From Ampelocalamus luodianensis (lineage: Eukaryota; Streptophyta; Magnoliopsida; Poales; Poaceae), in the NCBI GenBank assembly GCA_036346255.1, contig CM070625.1, positions 15,027,488-15,091,487 on the forward strand: DNA of 64,000 nucleotides, given 5' to 3'. The notes beneath the pieces were generated by a model. It saw nothing but the letters and a program-made list of their open reading frames with translations, ran no database searches and was not told the origin of the DNA. The position numbers and the translations under genes are program-made. Positions 53,052 to 64,000 of the stretch are shown here, one piece after another (position 1 is the first letter of the stretch; each line of letters opens with the position of its first letter).

Positions 53052-56000
53052 TCAATGCCTCTTAGCCAGTGTCTTCTTTAGACCCCTTAAAATCTTGGAA
53101 AACCATATCATATTCATCACGAATAGTATCACTGGCGCAGAAGATACCAGAAGACAACCAAAGGTGTCCATCTGCATAATCTGTCAATAAACAAGTATCA
53201 AATCAGAAATACCAGTGTGATTGTTGTGAAGTTGTGATGTATATTGAATTCAGAAGAACCACCAAGTACCTGATCATAATGTGAAAAGATTTGATAAAAC
53301 AAGTAGGTGAACAGAATTATCCTTGCCACCTGCATGAGGCATTTGCTTTCAATGTTAGCAGACCAAGCTACAGAAAGCTCCAACATATAGTCATAACAGA
53401 AATCCATCATGCCAATTAGGCCAACAGATTTTATTGAACTTGAGTAATGATTTTTTTTACCATTAAAAAACTGAGTATGGATTTGCATTAGTTAGTCACA
53501 TTTGCAGTGTAAATTTGGATTTTATTGAACTTGAGTATTGATTTTTTTACCATAAAAAACTGAGTATGGATTTGCATTAGTTAGTCACATTTGCAGCTGT
53601 AAATGTGATAATTTAATATCAAACCTCAATGAGTTAGGAAGGGTTCATTTCTACTTACAACAATTCAATATTTGAATGGTCTGTCAAAACTAATTTGATG
53701 AATGCAACCAAATCACAAGGTGAAATCAATAAAAAATCCATTGTGACGTGCAACAGCCAATTCCACTTTCTAACGTAGGACAAGATAGATGAAACACAAC
53801 GATTACCAGATTAGAAATACATGCACCAATATTACCCACAATCGAAAACAAGCTATTGGTTCAACATAAGTACAGAATCCAAACTAGTCAATATTGCAAG
53901 GCTGAAAGAAATTCCGAATCGGAAAAACCTAGAGAGAATACTACAGTTAACAAACTTGGATGTGGTTATTTAGCTCAATGCTTTTTCCAAACATGTATGC
54001 ATCAGATCGCAGAATTTCCATCCTATTAAAGTTAGTGTCATTGTTTATAAGCGATATAATGTTTTATGACACAGTAAGAGTGACAAGAGAAGTATTTTGT
54101 GCTTACCAGCCAAGTAACAAGCATTGCAACTCCGTTGATAAGGTATGCTTTAGATCTTTTCATTCCAGCAATATCAAGGAACCTTGATGACACAGAAGGA
54201 GATAATAGCAGCTTAGATGGATTAAAAGATAGCAACATCCAAATAACATTTTGTGTAACTTGTTCATTTATTCATTTACCATCTTATGTTGATTCCTGGT
54301 GTGGTAGTCTCAGAGATGAGAGCCATGTACGTGTATAACTGTGCTTCCTCGGAAAGCATAGAGTACACTACTGAAATAAGTGACAGTATGTGGTGGATAA
54401 CCTGACAAAGGACACGGAGAGTAAATGGTACAGTAGACACAGATAATGCAGTTTACAGGAGTTGAATGAGAGCAGTGGGCCAAGATTAGTCAGTTAGAAG
54501 TTACAACGGAAAATAGGAGGGAGAGTAGGGGAAGGTAAGATGAAACAGGTCAACTTACGTACTCCATTCCACCAAGGGAAGGGTAAAACCAAAATATCAT
54601 GGCAAGGTCTGCAATGAAGTACCCAACAGAGACCTGGTAAACATGAGATTAAGCTCATATGAGGCAAGGGAAAAAAAGATATAGATGTCAAACAAGAAAA
54701 TTATCATAGTGCATTGTCACATTACAATAATTATAGCATATGCATACCCCTAATGTAAAATTGGATAGGCTTGAACTTCGAAATGTTACTGGTCCATCCA
54801 GCTGATCAGAGAATAAACCCGAGAAGAAGACTAGGTATGCTGACATAATTGTAATGAATATTGCATGGACAGTGGACATACCCCTAGAACAGAAAAGGGT
54901 TAGAATATGTATGATGTATCATCATAAACTTATATATAACAGAGGAGGATGTTAGAAATTAATTTGTGCAATTACTCTCACCTGTTGTTCCATTCGATCT
55001 TTTGCATCTTCGTAAGAGAAGCATAACCTTTGAAGTAGAATGAACTGATAAAGCGTGTGATATCATAGGACTGAGCTAGCAAAAGCAAACAATAGTCAAG
55101 ATCAAGGATCAAAATCTCGGAACCGGAGGAAAAACCGCTTGGCGGCCGAAAACAGTAACCGGCCGGTAACCAGAAAAACCGGGGGAAAAACCCGACTGAA
55201 ATTCGAAAACTGAAATTTGAATTTGCTTAAAAACCAGCCGAAATTCGAAAACTGAAATTTGAATTTGCTAAACCGGAAAAAAAGGCCGGTTTTGTAAATC
55301 CCAGTCCCCACTGGGTTTTCCGGTAACCGGCGGTTACCGGCCGGTAACTGCCGGGATTTTGAACCTCGGTCAAGATACCATTACAATGATTGAAATTCAG
55401 TTACAATAGATTAATCATTAGGAAGTTCCATTGAAGAATGTAAGGTTGAAGTACAGCAAATGCAATATTGGAAACTACCCTCATTTTTTTGAGAAAAGGA
55501 CTAAACCCTGCTTTTATAGAAAGCCAATTACCAAGTTCTTACAGCTCAAAACACACACCAACCCTGCTGGGGAGACCAGCTAACACTAACATAAAAAAAA
55601 GACATCCAGACCAGGATACAAGGTCTACAGTTCGAAGAAGTAACTGACTAATACCACCAAAAAGATCAACTAGCAGATCTACCAGGCCGAAAAATTCCAT
55701 TCTTCAAATTTTGCCAGGAAGCTGTCCAAGATCAGGAAACTACCCTCATTACTAGCATCACGTTGTTATGTTGCATTGCGCTATTTAAAGAATCATTTTA
55801 TATTGAGTTAGCTCAACAATATGATTCATTTAAGTTAGCTTAACCATTACATGCTGGGCTTTTAGGTTATTCTCATTTGTGCTCAGCTTATCGAATTGAG
55901 ATCAACCCAGAGAAGAATGACTGAGATTAAATCCAATCCCTAATAAGAAAATTTGCACTGTTAAGCCATTTTCTTTGTTTAAGGCTTCTTTTCACAATTT

Positions 56001-56456
56001 GAAAAATAACTACTGGTGCCTAAGTCCTCAATCACACTCATCGATGTGCCATTGTTGTAAATCGTGATTAAACAGGAAAAATAAGATTATAAGACCAGTG
56101 CAAGTCACCGCAACATAGAAAAAGACGCTTAGAATCCATAAAAAAATTGCTAATTCTGTAATTCACGCGGCTAAGCTAAGGCCCTACATAAAACTCAAAC
56201 AGTAAAACTATATGAATATGTCTATCAAGTTTAGCATAGATTTTGCTCCTGTCTACGTACTACACAAATAAAAAGAGTATGTTATTGCACAGTTAGACTT
56301 ATGATAAGAACAGAGAAAGAGTGAATGAGTGAACAACAGTACCAACTTGCACATCAGGATTCCCCCCAGCACAGCAGCATATGGAACATACGAATCTGCT
56401 AGCAGGTAGTCCGTAACAAGTAGTTCTGCTTTGTACTTATAGGCTTTAGCTGCCAT
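53052..56456 (-). CDS. TLC-domain membrane protein (TMEM56/TLCD4-like), 8 coding exons, 266 aa
   Basis: Coding exons in order (minus strand, GT-AG, phases consistent): 56343-56456, 54982-55070, 54748-54883, 54559-54633, 54280-54401, 54107-54182, 53270-53329 and 53052-53180. The product starts MAAKAYKYKAELLVTDYLLA. It has the family's IEWNNRGMSTVHAIF (His74), then VSVGYFIADLAMIFWFYPSL, the paired VIHHILSLIS (His141-142), ETTTPGINIRWFLDIAG and several hydrophobic helices, ending in a basic KKTLAKRH tail. TLC proteins are multi-pass membrane proteins of the ER or Golgi linked to lipid sensing or trafficking. The start at 56456 is chosen because a splice acceptor (CTCCAG) ends two bases before it and a leader exon lies at 57320 and beyond; an in-frame Met eight codons upstream is in the intron. 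Confidence 0.88.
53427..53607. repeat. Tandem duplication of 91 bp in a TLC-gene intron
   Basis: Copies at 53427-53517 and 53518-53607 both begin GATTTTATTGAACTTGAGTA and end TTAGTCACATTTGCAG plus TGTAAAT. They differ by a few bases, mainly in the T run. This is a recent local duplication in the intron between exons 53270-53329 and 54107-54182. Confidence 0.9.
55103..55368. mobile_element. hAT-type MITE in the first coding intron of the TLC gene, 266 bp
   Basis: The ends CAAGGATCAAAATCTCGG and CCGGGATTTTGAACCTCG are inverted repeats matching in 15 of 18 positions. A perfect 8-bp duplication GTCAAGAT flanks it (55095-55102 and 55369-55376). The interior has two copies of GAAATTCGAAAACTGAAATT and many CCGG words. 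Confidence 0.9.
55485..55734 (-). mobile_element. Truncated retroposon (LINE 3' end) in the same intron
   Basis: The minus strand ends CAGGGTTTAGTCCTTTTCTC followed by poly(A) (T run at 55485-55490 on plus), a common 3' end of grass LINEs. The 15-bp target duplication GGAAACTACCCTCAT lies at 55470-55484 and 55735-55749. About 250 bp were inserted. No coding part was recognised. Confidence 0.88.
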
Positions 56457-57319
56457 GACTGGAGTCACAGGCAGATCCATAATCAGATATATGACAACAC
56501 AGCAGCCTGATGAAGAAGCCAAATAGAGGTGTGTAAGTGCAATAGTAACGAGTGAACAATGTACAAGCGTGAATACTCGGAAGATTAATGAGCGTCTCAC
56601 AATATCTAGGATTATAGTGCTCTCAGCTATCTTCCACGGGGTACAATAACCAACTGCCCGTTACACGTGTGATGGATCAACGGTTTCGCTTTCGCAAGAC
56701 AAAGCTCTATCAATTGCAAGAGTTTACCAAGACAGAAGAGAAAACATGTTTCAATCAAGTTCCGTTACTCCGTATAAAAATTACAAACACCAAAAGTGGA
56801 AGAATTCCCCTGATGGGTGGCTATATATCTTTCATTTGTCACAACCAGCAGCAACAGAAATGCACCGCTCCTAAGTCCTAACTGGTACCTGCTGCACATC
56901 GGTTTTTAGTTCTCCAGGCCATTGCAATTAATCCAAAACAATAACGTACACTATTCCATCCAACGCAAATACGCAATAATAATAGCAAACCTCCGATGCA
57001 TTGCACATGGATTGGGAAGTAGCGCAAACTATATACGCGAGAAATACAGCTAAAATCAAACGCAATAACACAAAGGAACATGTCTCTCAGTTTCCTCCGT
57101 TCCACTTCCCAATAAAAGGTTAACTGGACTCCCAGTCCCAATCCACAGCCAAAACCCACCACGGGAAATCACCCCAGGACACCAAGATGGGGGTCTCTCC
57201 TAATATCCACAAATACCGGATCAGACAAAACCTGAGCGCCCAATCCCTACAGAAGTATGAACAAACGGAGAAGAAGTGGGGGAAGGGAAGATGGGAAGGA
57301 AGGGACAAGAAGGCATTAC

Positions 57320-57560
57320 CTGCTCGTGGCGCGGTTGCGGGAAGAACAGAGGGTGTGCTCTGGACCTCTGGTTGCTGCTGCACGCCTTCGGTTGGATTGG
57401 AGCAGAAGCAACAAGATTGGATTGGATTGGATTTGTGGGGGAGCGGCCGCTGTTGATTGTTTCCTCTTGCTTCTGTCCGAGTTCTTGTTTCTTGGAGGAG
57501 GGAGAACGTACTAGAATCAAAAGGGGAGGAAGGATCTGTGCCAAACTTCGCCCGACTCCA
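57320..57560 (-). other. 5' leader exon of the TLC gene
   Basis: On the minus strand CGCCACGAGCAG is followed by the donor GTAATGCC (57312-57319). The GC-rich stretch before it is a typical grass leader exon, spliced to the acceptor at 56459. The transcript start is not defined. Confidence 0.5.
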
Positions 57561-59715
57561 ACTTAGGTAAATTTGATCAATTTAGCGGCTCGTTTGTTAC
57601 GTAAACACACTTATGGCAAGATTTTTTTTCCCGCTAACTAGGTCTCATATATGGATGACTAAAAATTTATGGTAAGATCCTCTTTTGTTAGCCAAAGTAT
57701 GACTTCAATTTTTATAATCTAATCTTAAATGAGTTTGGCAAAAAAATTATGGCAAACCTTGGCAACCTTACTATATGAACTAATCAAACCCGCAGATAGA
57801 AAAGGAAATATCACATCCGTTTCGCTATATATATATATATCCATCACTTTGAGAATATCTGTTTTAATATATTTTATTGTTGAGAGAATCTAGTAGTATT
57901 TCACCAAACTGTTGTGGTCTCTTGGCAATTTCCCCAAAGTGAATGACTAGATTGATCTAATATATCAATAACTTATGGGATCAAATCTCACTTATCGTCA
58001 TCACAACTCACAAACAGTATTTCACCAACCTGCTGTGGTATCTTGGCAATTTCCCCAAGTAAATGACGTATTTGATCTAGGAGCCGCTCATCTTGGTTCA
58101 TCTACTTCTCCAAAGTTTGCTTTTTCTTCCCATAGGGGCTATTTTGGCCGTTGATTTCAGATCAGACGGGCTGCGCGTGGCGTGGGAGTTGGTGAACAAC
58201 TGCAACAGGTACCCGGGTCGCGAGCCCTCTACTGCGCCCCGCCGGCGAACGGCGCCGTGGTCCGTGGACGCGGGGTTTTCTAGTAGGGAAGAAAGCTCCA
58301 CGAGAGGCGGGTCTCCGCGTCGCGTAAGGCGGCGCTCATCGGCCATATCATCCATCGAGCCATCCTTCGAGCCCGATGTGTGTCTCTCCTCCACTGTTTG
58401 ATGGCTTCGTCAGTTAATTTCTTGGTTCATCGCTCTGATTTCTACATGCTAGTGTCCTCGAGGAACTGAAAGAGTTTTTATTTCGAGAACAAAAACTGTC
58501 TACAAGACACACTTGCAATCCAAAGCTTCGGAACTAGGAGCAAGGTCTCTCATGATCATAAGTGATTTGATTTTCTAGAGCCTAGAAAAACACCAGGGGA
58601 TCGGGGCACGATTCAGAAAAGAAACCGGGAAATGATTACCCCCAGCAGATATAATTCTCCTCATGTATCATTGCAGTCCTATTTTGACAGAATGCCATAT
58701 CAAATTTGGAAATTGCTCATGCAGTTTATTGGCACATCCTATGGTGTCAGCCCACCTGTTTAGGAAGAGAGATAAATACCCCCTGGAGATGAGCATGAAT
58801 GCATGATATGCATTATACAGCCACTTTGCTTGTCTGGTACTCTAGCAGCTGCAAAGATGACAAATGTGAAAAATACTAGACCAAATAATTCCCCAAGTAC
58901 CAGAAAGCCTACGTTCATCTGATGGCTTGTGTTACGACAAGGAAACAAATAGTTCAGATTCAGGGGGCAAACACTTTAGATCTGATGCAGTGACATTTGC
59001 TAGGATCCTGTATCCTTTTTTATTTTGTTTTGCCTTTTTCCAGTATGCAAGTAACTCTCCAAAGATGATGAACTTGAGGGCAAAGATGAACATAAATGAC
59101 GTTATCCATGACGACGTTGAAGACCAGTGAAGGAAGTGAACAAGAAGTTGTACCATTTTCCCACCACATGATTGCCTTCCCACCTACCATGATATACGCA
59201 GAACTAGTACAGGACAACCAGCTGTTACTTATAAAGATGTTATGCTGACTACTGCTTACCATGATGCAGATCACACTGATGACTGAAGAAAGAAGAGAGG
59301 ACAGAGACCTTCCATGTGATGCCCTGTACTCTTGCTCTTAGTTTTCTACCAATGCAAAGCCCCATGAATTCAACATGTAAAGTGGGTTATGGCATGCAAG
59401 ATGTGTAGTACTATGATGGGGATGTGGCCATGTAATGTAGGGAAACTTCATGGCCTCATGCTTTGGCCAGTTTCTACATCGACCAACAGGTGTGCAACCC
59501 GTGTTAATTTAGCTTCGCGTTGGTCGATAGTCGTATGATATAGTGGGATTTGATCTTTTTTGGCCCCCCACTCTCGTCTTTTTCGCTGAAAACCATGTTG
59601 TTCTTGGTTGTTTTTCACCTTGGACACTATCTGCATGGTCTCGTCTGATCTGGTTAAGTGGTCCAAAGTCTATATGTCCCTTGATGCTACTCAATTTTCC
59701 TTATAGTATCGTAGG
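57561..59715. other. Intergenic spacer with a 63-bp direct repeat
   Basis: No supported gene. AGTATTTCACCAA and the following CTTGGCAATTTCCCCAA block occurs at about 57895-57957 and again at 58016-58078. A TA run lies at 57827-57840. Short ORFs at 58093-58401 are open on both strands and match nothing I know. A minus-strand frame at 58760-58948 has one hydrophobic helix (VGFLVLGELFGLVFFTFVIF), but there is no gene context. Confidence 0.4.
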
Positions 59716-59901
59716 CAGTGGCGGAGCCACGTTCAAGCTGTGGGGTCAATTGACCCCACAGCTTTTTTGGAAACCATTTAATACATTGGAAATTTTTTGT
59801 AAAATTCTAAGAAACAATGAAAATTTTACTAGAATTAATCCCATATAGCTAGATAATCATGTATTTGACCCCACAGGGTTTCAATCCTGGCTACGCCACT
59901 G
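59716..59901. mobile_element. Small hAT MITE, 186 bp
   Basis: The ends CAGTGGCGGAGCCACG and CTGGCTACGCCACTG form an inverted repeat typical of plant hAT MITEs. The flanks ATCGTAGG (59708-59715) and GTCGTAGG (59902-59909) match in seven of eight positions. An inner TTGACCCCACAG motif is also found in both halves. Confidence 0.85.
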
Positions 59902-59949
59902 GTCGTAGGCTACTGCTGATTCTTTTAGCCTTGGGTGATCTTGGTAGTC

Positions 59950-62056
59950 TAGCTTTCATTGCTTCAGAGGAGAAGGCATTTCGGAGAGGGGTACCAGAAC
60001 TCTTAACCTCTGGGCATGGAAGGCCAACCCAAGTACCATCGCAAAAGTGGTATGGATCACATTCGTCAACCGAAGCAACGATTCCCAGCCCCTAGTGGCC
60101 GTGGTAAGCTCCTGCCTCCCGAACCAGTGGAGACGTGGCCTCACCATCCGAGTCATCATCCACTTGGATTACATTGAGGACCACACGGCCGCGCCCCTCG
60201 ACGACTTCATCGCAACGGCGGACACGGTCCCCTACGAACCAATCACCACCAGGCTCCCTTGGTGCCCCAGGGCTATTGATGGCATGCTAGAGTCCAAAGG
60301 GGGGCACCGACGCCAGGAGGGCGAAGGAGACAACCCGACAGAAGGGGACCGCGATGATGATGGGGCCCGCTGCCAACCCCGGCGCCGCCCGGACCACGAC
60401 GAACACCCCACACGCCTCATCCTGAGGCGCAAAGATGAAGGGGACAACGACGATAATGACGATCACCACACTCGGGAGAACCGCCAGGTGCCCAAGCGAC
60501 CCAATTCGGCTTGCGACAAACTGAAGTTGAGCTCCAGCCACAACCGCGACCGATGGCCTCGCCGCCGTTATGCGGGCAACTATTATAGAGATAGTGGACA
60601 CCGCCGTGCTACACCGGTGGGAGGGGCGGTCTATTTTGAGCCATTCACTAAGGCCCCGGAATGCTTTGCCCCACCCAAACCTTCACCGGAAGAGCTCAAG
60701 GCATGAGTCGACAGGACACTTCAAGAACTATTCTCATCTTACGCCAGTCAACTAAGGGAGGCACTCCATGAAGTCTTCGACAACCCGCCTAAGGGAGCTA
60801 AGCCGACGCAGTCACAAACACGCTCCTTCGAGGAGGCCCGGCCGAATGGCTACGAGAGCAAGGCATATGCGTACATTAAGGCGACAACCGAAGCGGCGAA
60901 TAGGATTGGCTTGGCCTCGAAATGGCTGGCCCACGACGTGCCTAAGGGGTTGGGGTGGTCCCCAATCACGTCGTTGATGGTGCCGTGTGGCAGGCCACCG
61001 CGATGGGGCGGCAGGGGCCAAGTAGCTCCCTGCAGCAGTTCAACAACGATCACCCAGCAGGCTAAACACCGCCCCTTGATACGATGCACGCACAAGATGT
61101 CATCCAAGTTGCGTTCGCCGACGCTGAACACAACAGCCCCAACCATGGCGTGCCAATCGTCCCCTCCACCGCGGTTTGCGCCCCCAGCCTCGACATCGCG
61201 GGAGGTGCATAGCTTGTCGGAATTGAGGTCACCTAGGAGTATTTAGCCTTGCAAGGTGGTCCTTGTAGATTCACACGGGATTCCACGTGCCCCATGCTAC
61301 TCGGGTCAGAGCGTCACAACAAAGGAATGCAACTCGATCTACCGCCTCATGGTAGTCTATGGACCATCTCGTGACAGGGACAAGCCAGCATTCCTGGAAG
61401 AATTCAGCTCTCTGAAACCACCATTAGACAACAAATGGCTAGTCATGGGCAATTTCAACCTAATCTGTTGGGCGTGGTGATAAAAACAACACTAACATCA
61501 ACCGTGCTCGGATGGAGCAGACAAAGCACCCTAAAAGACTGCGAACTCAAAGAGATTCACCTTCAAAATAGAAAATACACGCGAAGCAATGAGCGAGAAA
61601 ACCCGATGTTGGTCAAGCTGGATATGGTCTTTTGCAACCAGGCATGGGACGTTCACTTTGAAAACCATGTTCTGCACGCCCTACCCGCATCGCTTTCAGA
61701 CCACTACCCTCTCCTACTTTCAAATAGCACCAGGCCGCGAAGGCCAAAACCTTCCACTTCAAAAACTTATGGGTCAAGATACCGGGCTTTAAGGACGTGG
61801 TACTAAATGCATGGCAGGCCAACAACCAGCACACGGGGCCTTTCCATCGCCTCAACCACAAATTAGCCACAACAACAACAAAGCTAAGGGCTTGGAGCAA
61901 AAACCTCTTCTCAGAAGCAAAGTTCCAGCTCCTCATGGCCCTGGTAGTGATCCTATGACTAGACATAGCTCAGGGGAACAGACAATTCCTGCCACAAGAG
62001 CGGGGTCTCAGAGCCGGACTAAGAAAAGAGTTATGGGGCTGGTAGTCATTAAGCAG
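59950..62056 (+). pseudogene. LINE remnant: ORF1-like and endonuclease regions
   Basis: The frame 60047-60706 (219 aa) starts MVWITFVNRSNDSQPLVAVV, then has LTIRVIIHLDYIEDHTAAPL and a long basic, Asp-rich tail, as in ORF1 proteins of grass L1 elements. From 61256 ORF2 begins: YRLMVVYGPSRDRDKPAFLE and KWLVMGNFNLI match the APE-type endonuclease (the GxFNLI motif). Further pieces (61500-61960) such as FHFKNLWVKIPGFKDVVLNA lie in other frames. No reverse transcriptase follows. Multiple shifts make it a dead copy. The family assignment of ORF1 is from pattern memory. Confidence 0.65.
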
Positions 62057-62959
62057 TTGTAAGATCGAGGAGGCCGACTAGAGGGGGGGTGAATAGGCGT
62101 TTTTAAAACTTCTATGTGCTAAAACCGATTTCTAATGCGGAAGCTTATAACAATACGGTTTTGCACAATTAAAGCCTAAATCAACTAGGTTCAACTAAGT
62201 GCACCAACAATACAAGTCTATTGATAATAATCAATCAAGCATGGACTTGTAAGCAATTCAATTTAAACAATGTAAATGATACTATTGCAATCATACACAA
62301 TGAATAAATAATTTAATACAAAGTATATAAATTACACAATGTAAAGCAAGCATTCATACACAATGAATATAAATGCAATAGTAAGGCAATAGAGATCACA
62401 CCACAAAGACACGTCGATGTTTTACCGTGGTGTTCGGAGACTTGTCGGTCTCCCCTAGTCCACGTTGAGGGAAACCCAAACCAATTGGGCCGGCTCCACA
62501 AATTAAGCCTTCCTCCGAGGTATCAACACCTCGCTCCACTAGAGTTGCTCTTACTCCACTCCGGAGATGGCGAGCACCAAGTCACTCACAAACACCGGAC
62601 CTTCTCACAATCTTCACTTGAGAAGATCACCGGACCACGACGCCACCACGCCGTCTAGGTGTCGGCAAACACCAAGAGTAATAAGTCAAGCCCCTTGCTT
62701 AACTCTCACCGAGTGCAACACATGCACAATTGGATGCTCAATCCAATTTTAGTTGCAACATATGCAACTAGAACCTCTCCTTTTTGCTCACAAGGTGCAA
62801 CACATGCACAATTGAATGGAGAAGCTCACACTAGCTCAAGTAAGTGAAATAGGATGCCAAGGATGTCTCTCAACCGACCAAGGGGGTATTTATAGCCCCC
62901 ACAACAAAAACTAGGCGTTTTAGTCGAAACAGCCAAAAACTAGCCGTTACAGTATTGGT

Positions 62960-63036
62960 GCGGTACTACCGCAGTTATATGGGCGGTACTACCGCTCTGC
63001 AGTACTACCACTGTTATAAGGGCGGTACTACCGTAG
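62960..63036. repeat. Palindromic GCGGTACTACCGC array
   Basis: Exact palindromic-type units GCGGTACTACCGC occur at 62960-62972 and 62983-62995, with degenerate units near 62999 and 63022. Related units (GCGGTATTACCGC and CCGGTAATACCGC) return at 63958-63970 and 63981-63993. Confidence 0.85.
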
Positions 63037-63287
63037 CCCAATTTTTAGCACAGACGACACTCGGTAAAAATGTCATAACTTTTGACTCCGATGTCGGAAT
63101 TGAGTGATCTTAGACTCTATTGAAAGCTTATTCAGAGGGCTACCCAACCCACCTATTTGATTGATCTCAAACACATTTGATCAAATCAAAAAGCACAACT
63201 CAAAAGAGTCACTACCATAGTCTAAGTCCAAAGAAATAGCAACACGCAATCTTAGACCATGTCAAGGGAATACACATGAATCTTAAC

Positions 63288-63440
63288 CATTTGCAAAACA
63301 CATTTGCAAACTTAGATTATGCCACAAGGAGTAGGTACATAGATTTCAATCATTTGTAAAACACATTTGCAAAGCATAGTCACATGTTACAAGGATTAAA
63401 TGCATGAGCTTCGGCTATTTGCAAAACACATTCGCAAATA
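63288..63440. repeat. Three spaced ATTTGCAAAACACATT motifs
   Basis: Near-identical motifs CATTTGCAAAACACATTTGC start at about 63288, 63350 and 63416, spaced about 65 bp, each followed by an AAA and a diverged spacer containing CCACAAGG or similar. They suggest an old tandem repeat of about 65 bp. Confidence 0.75.
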
Positions 63441-64000
63441 ATAGCATCACGCCACGATGAGCTAGAGCAAGCAAGATTGAGTTATCAACACATGATGAGA
63501 CTCAAGCTACTAGACAAGACCCTTCTTAATAGTACGGCAACCTATACTAGCAATCCGGTCTTCCAACCAAACACCAAGACCGGTAAAAGACTAGGAACAC
63601 ATTCTTAGCCCTAGCTAGTCATACCTTTGCCTTGACCATCCACTTGAAGCTTGATGACTCACATCCTTACTTCATGTTCGGGTTATCGTCTTGATATGCA
63701 TCAACCCATGATGTATCTTTTACTTGACCTCAATCAACACATGATGAGTCTTCTCTTGACTCGATGATCAACTCATGATCATCTCTTATTCGAGATCTTG
63801 ATATGCATCAACACATGATGCCATCCAAAGTCTTCATCACCCTGGAACATAACCTATTTATCCAACTCATGGAAAATGTTAGTCTCACAATGTCATTAAC
63901 ATTAATTACCAAGATATACCTGCATAAATGCTTCTAAACAAGTCATTACTGATAGGTGCGGTATTACCGCCAACTAGCATCCGGTAATACCGCTCTCCGG

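Larger units (their letters stand above)
62057..64000. mobile_element. Probable LTR-type element start, running off the window
   Basis: The sequence TGTAAGATCGAGGAGGCCG, soon followed by GAGGGGGGGTGAATAGGCG, resembles a frequent LTR start in grass genomes. What follows is non-coding, AT-rich and full of short repeats: palindromic GCGGTACTACCGC motifs, three ATTTGCAAAACACA motifs and several CAACACATGATG motifs. No end, duplication or coding part is seen before 64000, so the type is uncertain. Confidence 0.45.

Noticed and set aside
58093..58401. 102-residue plus-strand and 98-residue minus-strand ORFs
   Set aside because: They overlap almost completely in opposite directions, with no recognisable domain; at most one could be real and I cannot support either.
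58760..58948. Minus-strand frame with a hydrophobic helix
   Set aside because: A single hydrophobic stretch in AT-rich DNA is weak evidence; no start context, splice partners or family pattern found.
62940..63040. CRISPR-like array from the repeated GCGGTACTACCGC units
   Set aside because: Units are palindromic, irregularly spaced and in plant nuclear DNA; no CRISPR is expected or supported.
1..64000. A novel defence or biosynthetic gene cluster
   Set aside because: The host genes are an N2227 methyltransferase homologue, an aspartyl protease, a TLC membrane protein and a small membrane protein. They are on different strands, separated by TEs, and show no functional link.

Overview
The window is nuclear DNA of a flowering plant, almost certainly a grass. 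Reasons: GT-AG introns of plant size, a plant-type tRNA-Asp, grass-type Mutator-like (MULE), PIF/Harbinger, hAT and Ty3/gypsy elements, long solo LTRs, and two copies of a SINE-like 3' tail of the kind seen in grass Au SINEs. The species cannot be fixed from the sequence alone. Three host genes are well supported, one small gene is probable, one tRNA gene is intact, and most of the rest is nested transposable-element (TE) DNA.

Layout. 1-5.6 kb: a small minus-strand gene for a 105-residue membrane protein. Its promoter block (746 bp, with a minisatellite) is repeated 4.1 kb away on the far side of a decayed PIF/Harbinger element. 5.6-6.3 kb: a hAT-type MITE with a perfect 8-bp target duplication. 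7.6-26 kb: a decayed MULE transposase gene. It is split by a 5.9-kb LTR retrotransposon carrying only gag and protease (7939-13838, target duplication GGTTA). A 5.5-kb segment (MULE 3' half, a 3.3-kb solo LTR and part of a hAT transposase) is present twice in tandem (14978-20480 and 20481-26053). 26.0-26.6 kb: the intact C-terminal end of the hAT transposase. 27.0-30.05 kb: a 5'-truncated Ty3/gypsy pol on the minus strand. 31.8-32.5 kb: an exon-like fragment of a probable DUF3741/DUF4378-type gene. 32.57-36.07 kb: a 3.5-kb solo LTR (target duplication CGGTG). 36.35-37.70 kb: a 5'-truncated LINE with a 14-bp target duplication.

38.2-47.6 kb holds an 18-exon plus-strand gene for a carnosine N-methyltransferase-like (N2227 family) protein of 488 residues. 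Its intron 14 carries a 1.56-kb Pack-MULE-like element with a hAT MITE nested inside. 48.63-48.70 kb is tRNA-Asp(GUC); a second tRNA-Asp copy is broken by a 310-bp insertion 0.9 kb away. 50.36-51.82 kb is an intronless minus-strand gene for a secreted A1-type aspartyl protease (486 residues). 53.05-57.5 kb is a minus-strand gene for a TLC-domain membrane protein (266 residues, eight coding exons plus a leader exon). From 59.7 kb to the end there is a small hAT MITE, a decayed LINE (ORF1 and endonuclease), and sequence resembling the start of another LTR element with palindromic GCGGTACTACCGC motifs.

The host genes are unrelated housekeeping or secretory-type functions and do not form a pathway. 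No bacterial-style system is present. The most useful general observation is that repeated copies (tandem duplication, LTR pair) differ mainly at CAG/CTG/CCG/CGG sites through small complex changes. That pattern suggests base-calling error at CHG-methylated cytosines, so some frameshifts in the TE genes may be artefacts.
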